Shown here one piece after another: positions 1 to 4,751 of a DNA stretch of 6,072 nt. Below the pieces are notes generated by a model. It searched no databases. It was given only the letters and a program-made list of their open reading frames with translations, and had not been told where the DNA came from. Numbering within the stretch: the stretch's first letter is position 1; every line of letters begins with the position of its first letter. The translations under genes were made by a program, and so were the position numbers. Location: contig CAKTJM010000115.1 of assembly GCA_934567745.1 (NCBI GenBank), positions 1-6,072 of the forward strand, in the 5' to 3' direction. Source of the stretch: an uncultured Eubacteriales bacterium. GTDB taxonomy: Bacteria; Bacillota; Clostridia; Oscillospirales; Oscillospiraceae.

Positions 1-1
1 C

Positions 2-370
2 CAGACGACCGTCCAGGCCGCGCCGTTCCGCTCCTCCATGACCTACGAGATCCTGCTGATGGTCGTCATCGGCGGCATCGGCTCCATCTCCGGCAGCTGC
101 ATCGCCTCCTTCCTGTACATCGCGTGCTCGGAGTGGTGGCTGCGCTTCCTCGACAGCGGCTCGTTCCTCGGCATGTCGGTGCCGTTCTTCCGCGACGGCT
201 TCCGCAAGGTCGTGTTCTCGTTCATCATCATGATCATCGTGCTCTTCTTCTCCCGCGGCATCATGGGGGACAAGGAGCTATCGTTCTACGGATTGATCCG
301 TAAGATACGGCGGCGCAAGGAGCGCAAGGCGACCGCCGCCGCAGACACGAAGGGAGGCGATGCGCAGTGA
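2..370 (+). CDS. livM: Branched-chain amino acid ABC transporter permease LivM, C-terminal part (5' end outside window)
   Basis: This is the last 122 codons of an inner-membrane permease that would form the translocation channel with a LivH partner and the LivG/LivF ATPases encoded next. The reading frame is open from base 2, so the gene begins before the window and the ATG at 38 is internal. A hydrophobic stretch at fragment residues 17-41 carries EILLMVVIGGIGSISGS, matching the conserved LivM block (LLMVVLGGxGSxxG). A second hydrophobic stretch at about 70-84 is followed by SRGIMG, equivalent to the usual 'RPxGLxG' end of LivM. The tail after that is short, Lys/Arg-rich and probably cytoplasmic. 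The stop codon overlaps the GTG start of livG by 4 bases, so the genes are translationally coupled. Family assignment is firm from motif plus context; whether the substrate is Leu/Ile/Val or another amino acid or amide cannot be told. Confidence 0.85.
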   Translation, partial: QTTVQAAPFRSSMTYEILLMVVIGGIGSISGSCIASFLYIACSEWWLRFLDSGSFLGMSVPFFRDGFRKVVFSFIIMIIVLFFSRGIMGDKELSFYGLIRKIRRRKERKATAAADTKGGDAQ

Positions 371-1216
371 CGGCAGAACGTGAGCCTGTCCTGCAGGTCG
401 AGCATGCGACCATGCAGTTCGGCGGTGTCGTGGCAGTCAACGACCTGTCCCTCGAGGTGCGCCGCGGCGAGATCGTGGCGCTGATCGGCCCGAACGGCGC
501 CGGTAAGACCACCGCCTTCAACGTCATCACCGGCGTGTACCAGCCGACGAACGGCCAGGTGTCCTTCCTCGGCAAGCCGATGGTGCGCAACCACCCGCGT
601 GGGAAGATGAAGAAGCTCTACAAGGGCGCGGAGCCTGACATGTTCGTCCACCAGCACACCATCGCCCCCACGCCCGACCACATCACGAAGCTCGGCATCG
701 CCCGGACCTTCCAGAACATCCGTCTGTGGAAGAGCATGACGGTGCTCGACAACGTCCTCGTGGCCAAGCACATGCGCGCCAAGCACAACGTGTTCTCCTC
801 GACGTTCCGTCTCGCATGGCACGAGGAGCACCGGATGCGCGAGGAGGCCGAGGCGCTGCTCAAGGAGCAGGGCCTGTGGCAGTACCGCGACGATCTGGCG
901 ACGAGCCTGCCCTACGGCCTCCAGCGCCGCCTGGAGATCGCGCGGGCCCTGGCCACGGATCCGCAGCTCCTGCTCCTCGACGAGCCCGCCGCGGGCATGA
1001 ACCCGCAGGAGACGCTGGAGCTGGCGGCCTTCATCCATGACATCCGCGAGAAGTATAAGCTGACCGTCCTGCTGATCGAGCATCACATGGACCTGGTCAT
1101 GAACATTTCGGACCGCATCTACGTGCTGGACTTCGGCAGCCTGATCGCTCAGGGCCTGCCCGCAGACGTCCAGAAGGACCAGCGGGTCATCGACGCCTAT
1201 TTGGGGGTAGTGGAAG

Positions 1217-1224
<8 letters not shown>
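367..1224 (+). CDS. livG: Branched-chain amino acid ABC transporter ATP-binding protein LivG
   Basis: Cytoplasmic ATPase subunit (285 aa) that powers the LivHM permease. Visible motifs: Walker A GPNGAGKT (41-48), Q-loop GIARTFQNIRL with Gln116, LivG-type signature PYGLQRRLEIARAL (182-195), Walker B LLLLDEP with Asp205 and catalytic Glu206, and the H-switch IEHHM with His239. The 'AAGMNP' after Walker B and the C-terminal 'VIDAYLG' are typical LivG. The GTG start is chosen because AGGGAGG (351-357) lies 9 bases upstream and it gives the classic 4-base overlap (GTGA) with livM; the ATG at 360 is out of frame. Between the end of the first beta-sheet region and the Q-loop (about residues 70-107) there is an insert rich in Lys, Pro and His, which makes the protein longer than the roughly 255-residue enteric LivG. 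I recall similar inserts in clostridial homologs. The 3' end overlaps livF by 8 bases. Confidence 0.95.
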
Positions 1225-1927
<703 letters not shown>

Positions 1928-1937
1928 TCGCAAGACC

Positions 1938-1969
1938 GGCGGGGGACGCAGCTGCGTCCCCCGCCTTTT
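1938..1969 (+). terminator. Rho-independent terminator of the liv operon
   Basis: A perfect inverted repeat with 14-base arms, GGCGGGGGACGCAG (1938-1951) and CTGCGTCCCCCGCC (1952-1965), is followed by TTTT (1966-1969). The arms abut, so the innermost four bases (AGCT) form the loop. Placed 10 bases after the livF stop, it separates the transporter operon from the regulator genes. Confidence 0.92.
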
Positions 1970-2005
1970 CGTGCGCCGATCGCAGGAGGACGGCCGGTCG
2001 AGAGG

Positions 2006-2172
2006 GACTTTTTGTGTCAGATGCACTGACTTTTTGTTCCTGAAACGGTCCCGCGAAGGATAGACGTGACGGGAAACCATCCGAATTTTCCATCGATTGG
2101 AAGAAATTCGTTAGAAACTTACAAAAAGGGTACACGGAAATTAGTGACCTTCACGTGATTAAGAACAAAAAG
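2006..2172. repeat. Four copies of the 8-mer ACAAAAAG/CTTTTTGT upstream of the first marR gene
   Basis: Direct copies CTTTTTGT lie at 2008-2015 and 2030-2037, both within the 10-mer GACTTTTTGT (2006-2015 and 2028-2037, 22 bp apart). The reverse-complement copies ACAAAAAG are at 2121-2128 and 2165-2172 (44 bp apart). Between the first two lies a perfect inverted repeat GTCAG-ATGCA-CTGAC (2016-2030). The block sits in gene-free, AT-rich DNA between the liv terminator and the marR promoter. No coding region fits here. The arrangement suggests binding sites for a regulator or a bending protein, but the function is not known. Confidence 0.5.
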
Positions 2173-2193
2173 TGAAAGTTTGCATCGACCCTC

Positions 2194-2222
2194 TTGCAAA
2201 AACATTTTGACGGTGCTATAAT
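2194..2222 (+). promoter_or_regulatory. SigA/sigma70 promoter of the first marR gene
   Basis: TTGCAA (-35, 2194-2199), a 17-base spacer, then TATAAT (-10, 2217-2222) with an extended -10 TG at 2214-2215. Transcription would start near 2229, giving a leader of about 73 bases. The TTGACG at 2207-2212 is only 4 bases from the -10 and cannot be its -35. The -35 overlaps the right arm of an inverted repeat, TTTGCA (2179-2184) and TGCAAA (2195-2200), a plausible operator. Confidence 0.85.
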
Positions 2223-2238
2223 CTCACCTGTGAACGAC

Positions 2239-2261
2239 GAGGGGAGCGCGCCGCTTCCCTC
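2239..2261 (+). promoter_or_regulatory. 5' leader hairpin of the first marR mRNA
   Basis: GAGGGGAGCG (2239-2248) pairs with CGCTTCCCTC (2252-2261) over 10 base pairs, one of them G-U, around a 3-base loop. It starts about 10 bases after the predicted transcription start and about 26 bases before the ribosome binding site. No T-run follows, so it is not a terminator. It may stabilise the mRNA 5' end or be a protein or RNA contact site. Confidence 0.5.
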
Positions 2262-2301
2262 TCAGTCATTCGAGGTTCGTAGAGAGAAGGAGGCAACGAA
2301 C

Positions 2302-2790
2302 ATGAGTGTACAGGGATCTATGATGGAACGCACGGACGGGTCTTTCACCGTCATCAACGCCTGTTATGCTCTGACTGAGCAGTATCGCAGTCTGCTGGCC
2401 AGCCTGGGTCACCGCAACGACCTGACGGAGAACGAGATGCTGGTGCTGGTGCATCTGGCGCTCAATCCGGAGGCCTGCACGCAGAAGAAGCTGCAGAGCA
2501 CCAACCTGAACCTGTCGGTCTCGTCGGTGTGTCGTATGGTGGAGGGCCTGCGTAAGAAGGCTTTCCTGACCACCGAGCTGGACGCGCACGACCGGCGCTC
2601 GTGGCTGATCCACCTCACGACCGAGGGCCAGGCCCTGGCGGAGGAGTTCCGCACGAAGCTGCACGACCGTCTGGAGGAGATCTTCAGCGCGATCCCCGGC
2701 TTCGACACCGACGCGTTCGTGACCGTCATGGCCAGCGCGACCAGCGCCGCACAGCAGCGTCGTCCGCAGATGCGGCATAACGTCATCTGA
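2302..2790 (+). CDS. MarR-family transcriptional regulator (first paralog)
   Basis: A 162-residue winged helix-turn-helix regulator expected to bind DNA as a dimer and respond to a small molecule or to oxidation. The ATG at 2302 is chosen because AAGGAGG (2287-2293) lies 8 bases upstream; the in-frame extension back to 2194 would start inside the promoter. The helical dimerisation segment is at about residues 15-36. The helix-turn-helix spans about 42-88, with recognition helix LSVSSVCRMVEGLRKKAF (71-88), and the wing is at 94-107 with the MarR hallmark D-x-x-D-R-R (94-99) followed by LIHLTTEG. Cys21, Cys59 and Cys77 are all conserved in the second paralog, which would fit thiol-based sensing, but none matches the OhrR cysteine position exactly. 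The gene is monocistronic, with its own promoter and terminator. Family is firm; ligand and targets are unknown. Confidence 0.93.
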   Translation: MSVQGSMMERTDGSFTVINACYALTEQYRSLLASLGHRNDLTENEMLVLVHLALNPEACTQKKLQSTNLNLSVSSVCRMVEGLRKKAFLTTELDAHDRRSWLIHLTTEGQALAEEFRTKLHDRLEEIFSAIPGFDTDAFVTVMASATSAAQQRRPQMRHNVI

Positions 2791-2864
2791 TCCCCTCGCA
2801 CCGTGTGCGGGCGCAGGCCCGCCCGTTCGCAAGTCAAGATCTTGATATATCGCAAGCAGCTTTC

Positions 2865-2908
2865 AGGAGAGCGCCATGTGTCGCAAGGTGGCGCTCTCCT
2901 TTCATTTT
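2865..2908 (+). terminator. Rho-independent terminator after the first marR gene
   Basis: AGGAGAGCGCCA (2865-2876) and TGGCGCTCTCCT (2889-2900) form a perfect 12-bp stem around a 12-base loop, followed by TTCATTTT (2901-2908). It lies 75 bases after the marR stop. The intervening 3' region also contains CGCAC-CGT-GTGCG (2797-2809), an overlapping CGGGC-GCAG-GCCCG hairpin (2808-2821) and the palindrome TCAAGATCTTGA (2834-2845). Confidence 0.88.
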
Positions 2909-2990
2909 CTCCGGAACGCATGATCTCGCATCTTCTCCTGCAGGTTTTTTGGACGTTTGGCCGTTTTTGCAGGAAACGGATCGTAAACGA

Positions 2991-3019
2991 TTGACAAGCC
3001 CTGGGAGAGTGGCTATAAT
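2991..3019 (+). promoter_or_regulatory. Perfect-consensus promoter of the second marR gene
   Basis: TTGACA (2991-2996), 17-base spacer, TATAAT (3014-3019); transcription would begin near 3026. The inverted repeat ATCGT-AA-ACGAT (2980-2991) touches the first base of the -35 box, and CCGTTT-N7-AAACGG (2961-2979) lies just upstream. Both are operator-like. A fully consensus promoter is expected to be strong unless repressed, which fits autoregulation by a MarR protein. Confidence 0.92.
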
Positions 3020-3034
3020 GGGCACGACTGGCAG

Positions 3035-3157
3035 AGCGCATCGCATTCGTCCCACTCCATTATATAACGTCAGATGTTGCTCCCAGACACACCCACCCCC
3101 AGCCCGTACCGAATGGTGCGGATTTTTATATTTATATATGAGCGGTGCGATCCGCTC
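3035..3157 (+). promoter_or_regulatory. Structured leader of the second marR mRNA with a terminator-like hairpin
   Basis: The leader from about 3026 to 3224 is ~200 bases, long for a regulator gene. CCGTACC (3104-3110), loop GAAT and GGTGCGG (3115-3121) form a 7-bp stem (one U-G) followed directly by ATTTTTATATTTATATAT, resembling an intrinsic terminator inside the leader. Downstream, GAGCGG (3140-3145) pairs with CCGCTC (3152-3157). Both could be displaced: AGCGCATCGCA (3035-3045) can pair with TGCGATCCGCT (3146-3156; 10 of 11), and CATTCG (3044-3049) with CGAATG (3110-3115), which includes the terminator loop. A C-rich, G-poor stretch lies at 3081-3110. This could be an attenuator; the class is not recognised and no fold was computed. 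Confidence 0.4.
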
Positions 3158-3224
3158 CACTGGCATGAGAAAGGCCGCGCGCAGGATGGACCGTCTGCGC
3201 GGACGCGGCAGAGGGAGGAGCACG

Positions 3225-3785
3225 ATGGAAGAGAAATGGGCCCAGTACGGGCGCTATGCGGCGGACGGAGCTGCCGCGACCGACGATCGGGCCGAGAGGT
3301 CGGCCCGCAGCACAGACGCCGGACAGGACCAGGCCTTCGTGGTCCTGGATGCCTGCCACGCGCTGATCGAGCAGTATCAGGCGCTGCTGGCCCAGATGGG
3401 CCGCCGCAACGAGCTGACGGTGAACGAGATGCTGGTGCTGGTCCAGCTCGCACTGATGCCGGACGCCTGCACGCAGAAGGACCTGATGGGGACGCATATG
3501 GGCCTGTCGGTCTCGTCCGTGTGCCGGATGGTCGAGTCGCTTCGTCAGAAGGACTGCCTGACCACCGAGGTGGACGTGCACGACCGCCGGTCGTGGCTGA
3601 TCCACCTGACGACCCGCGGGCACGATCTGGCGGAGGAGTTCCGCGACCGGCTGCACGTGCGGCTGGACGAGATCCTCGGCGCGGTGCCGGGGCTGGACCC
3701 GGAGGCGTTCGTCGCCATCATGATCCACGCCGGGGACGCTGCGCGCCAGCGCAAGGGCACGGTCGGGAAGGGCACTTCCTTTTGA
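3225..3785 (+). CDS. MarR-family transcriptional regulator (second paralog)
   Basis: A 186-residue winged helix-turn-helix regulator, about 65% identical to the first paralog by hand count over ~140 residues. The near-identical parts are the recognition helix region (LSVSSVCRMVE) and the wing (HDRRSWLIHLTT), so the two proteins probably recognise similar DNA. The ATG at 3225 is chosen for the strong GAGGGAGGAG just upstream (3211-3220); earlier in-frame ATGs at 3138, 3165 and 3186 lack a ribosome binding site and lie in the structured leader. Its N-terminus is 23 residues longer than in the first paralog, polar and probably disordered (residues 1-37). Conserved cysteines are Cys44, Cys82 and Cys100; Cys111 is unique to this copy. 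Differences concentrate in the N-terminal helix and the C-terminal dimer region, compatible with a different ligand or with heterodimer formation. Own promoter, leader and terminator. Confidence 0.92.
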   Translation: MEEKWAQYGRYAADGAAATDDRAERSARSTDAGQDQAFVVLDACHALIEQYQALLAQMGRRNELTVNEMLVLVQLALMPDACTQKDLMGTHMGLSVSSVCRMVESLRQKDCLTTEVDVHDRRSWLIHLTTRGHDLAEEFRDRLHVRLDEILGAVPGLDPEAFVAIMIHAGDAARQRKGTVGKGTSF

Positions 3786-3820
3786 ATGAGCTGTTCAACG
3801 ATCTTAACTTCATAAAGCGG

Positions 3821-3859
3821 AAAGGGGCTGTCAGCGATTGCAAGCTGGCGGCCCCTTTT
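3821..3859 (+). terminator. Rho-independent terminator after the second marR gene
   Basis: AAAGGGGCTGTCAGC (3821-3835) pairs with GCTGGCGGCCCCTTT (3844-3858) over 15 positions, two of them U-G wobbles, around an 8-base loop, ending in TTTT (3856-3859). It lies 35 bases after the stop and closes the second regulator unit. The A-run at the 5' side of the stem could let it act on the opposite strand too, but no gene converges on it here. Confidence 0.9.
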
Positions 3860-3927
3860 CTTCAAGAAATGGTCCGAAAATACGTGTTTATGAGAAGATG
3901 AACGAAAAAAATACCAGTTTAAGAGGA

Positions 3928-3984
3928 CGAGTTTGCATTTAGTTGCATCATAACTCGCAAAAGCAACTATTTTTATAGTTGACA
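3928..3984. promoter_or_regulatory. Candidate operator: five phased half-sites over the nuoEF promoter
   Basis: Half-sites CGAGTT (3928-3933), TAGTTG (3940-3945), AACTCG (3952-3957), CAACTA (3964-3969) and TAGTTG (3976-3981) have centres exactly 12 bp apart. They make three interleaved inverted repeats: CGAGTT/AACTCG; TAGTTGC (3940-3946)/GCAACTA (3963-3969); and the perfect CAACTAT-TTTT-ATAGTTG (3964-3981), whose right arm overlaps the -35 box. A protein bound there would block RNA polymerase. The adjacent MarR paralogs are the obvious candidates. The last repeat has the 7-4-7 geometry of a Rex site but not its TTGTGAA/TTGTTAA half-site. Confidence 0.65.
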
Positions 3985-4007
3985 AAGGTATGGGGGAAAG
4001 CTATAAT
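3979..4007 (+). promoter_or_regulatory. Perfect-consensus promoter of the nuoE-nuoF operon
   Basis: TTGACA (3979-3984), 17-base spacer, TATAAT (4002-4007). The start would be near 4014, leaving a leader of about 198 bases before nuoE. AT-rich DNA upstream (3900-3975) could supply UP-element contacts. The overlap of the -35 box with a perfect inverted repeat suggests a strong promoter held under repression. Confidence 0.93.
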
Positions 4008-4021
4008 AAGTATCGATATAC

Positions 4022-4151
4022 CGGGCCCCGCTATCCTTGTATCCCCATGGATCCCGCCCCTTTCGCGGCGGTGCTGGGCCCGCCAGTTTTTTCCGCACGG
4101 TCCTGTGCGGAGCGCACCTTCCGCAAAGCATATCTGAGCCGCAGCTGGCTC
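4022..4151 (+). promoter_or_regulatory. Structured leader of the nuoE mRNA with alternative hairpins and a T6 tract
   Basis: GGCGG (4067-4071) can pair with CCGCC (4080-4084) just before AG and six Ts (4087-4092), a short terminator-like element. The competing partner CGGGCCC (4022-4028) matches GGGCCCG (4076-4082). Right after the T-run, CCGCAC (4093-4098) pairs with GTGCGG (4105-4110), while GTGCG (4105-4109) can instead pair with CGCAC (4113-4117), so the two hairpins exclude each other. A further hairpin is GAGCC (4136-4140)/GGCTC (4147-4151). Together this looks like a cis-acting switch or attenuator. I do not recognise a known riboswitch class; the in-frame extension of nuoE through this region (from 3990) overlaps the promoter and is not credible coding sequence. 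Confidence 0.4.
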
Positions 4152-4211
4152 TTGAAATCAGCCGTGCTCCTCATCGAGAACGTCCCCGCGCACGGCAAAA
4201 GGAGGAATACG

Positions 4212-4751
4212 ATGAACGAAAGACCGGACATCTATTGCAGCACCTGCGGTGCTGACGAGAAGGCCTTGTACGATCAGGTGGCCCAGGTCATCGCCAAGTA
4301 CAAGGACACCGATGGCTCTCTCATCATGGTGCTCCACGCGGCCCAGGAGATCTTTGGTTATCTCCCCATGGAGCTGCAGGAGTTCATCGCCGACGGCATG
4401 GGCCTGCCCGTGTCGGAGGTCAGCGGGGTGGTCAGCTTCTATTCGTTCTTCTCGACCGAGAAGCGCGGCAAGCATACCATCCGCATGTGTCAGGGCACCG
4501 CGTGCTATGTGCGCGGTGGCAAGAAGGTCGTCGACGCCATCCGCAACGAGCTGGACGTCGAGGTCGGCGGCACGACGGAAGATGGTCAGTTCACCTTCGA
4601 GATCGCGCGCTGCATCGGCGCCTGCGGTCTGGCACCGGCCATGATGGTGGACGATGATGTGTATAAGCAGGTCTCTCCCGCCAAGCTGCGCGGCATCCTC
4701 GCGCGCTATCAGGACGACCTGTGTGAGAAGGAAGGGGGTGCCGGGGCATGA
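4212..4751 (+). CDS. nuoE: NuoE/HydC-like [2Fe-2S] subunit of an NADH-linked oxidoreductase
   Basis: A 179-residue thioredoxin-like ferredoxin subunit (complex I 24-kDa family), which passes electrons to or from the NuoF flavoprotein in the cytoplasm. The N-terminal helical part contains LIMVLHAAQEIFGYLP (the family's 'L..aQ...GyLp' block) and the 'VSEVSGVVSFYSFF' motif. The [2Fe-2S] ligands are Cys93 and Cys98 (CQGTAC) and Cys134 and Cys138 (CIGAC), the expected C-x4-C...C-x3-C pattern. ATG 4212 is set by AGGAGG (4200-4205) 6 bases upstream. An extra Cys9-x2-Cys12 precedes the family core and is not a known cluster ligand. The stop overlaps the nuoF start by 4 bases (ATGA). The gene could equally be called hydC or hndA; the partner NuoF type favours a soluble bifurcating hydrogenase or formate dehydrogenase over respiratory complex I. 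Confidence 0.93.
   Translation: MNERPDIYCSTCGADEKALYDQVAQVIAKYKDTDGSLIMVLHAAQEIFGYLPMELQEFIADGMGLPVSEVSGVVSFYSFFSTEKRGKHTIRMCQGTACYVRGGKKVVDAIRNELDVEVGGTTEDGQFTFEIARCIGACGLAPAMMVDDDVYKQVSPAKLRGILARYQDDLCEKEGGAGA

Noticed and set aside
2207..2222. TTGACG as the -35 box of the marR1 promoter
   Set aside because: It lies only 4 bases from the TATAAT; the TTGCAA at 2194 with a 17-base spacer is the workable partner.
2803..2994. 63-codon + strand open frame between the two marR genes
   Set aside because: It runs through a perfect intrinsic terminator and into the -35 box of the next promoter, and has no ribosome binding site.
3138..3224. Upstream in-frame ATGs (3138, 3165, 3186) as the start of the second MarR
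   Set aside because: They lack ribosome binding sites, lie in hairpin-forming leader, and the added residues are Arg-rich with no counterpart in the paralog.
3964..3981. Rex (NADH-sensing repressor) operator at the nuoE promoter
   Set aside because: The 7-4-7 geometry fits Rex, but the outer bases read CAAC/GTTG rather than the TTGTGAA/TTGTTAA half-site, so another regulator is more likely.
3990..4211. In-frame 74-residue N-terminal extension of NuoE
   Set aside because: It would start within the promoter spacer and upstream of the predicted transcription start, has no ribosome binding site, and the good AGGAGG is placed for the ATG at 4212.
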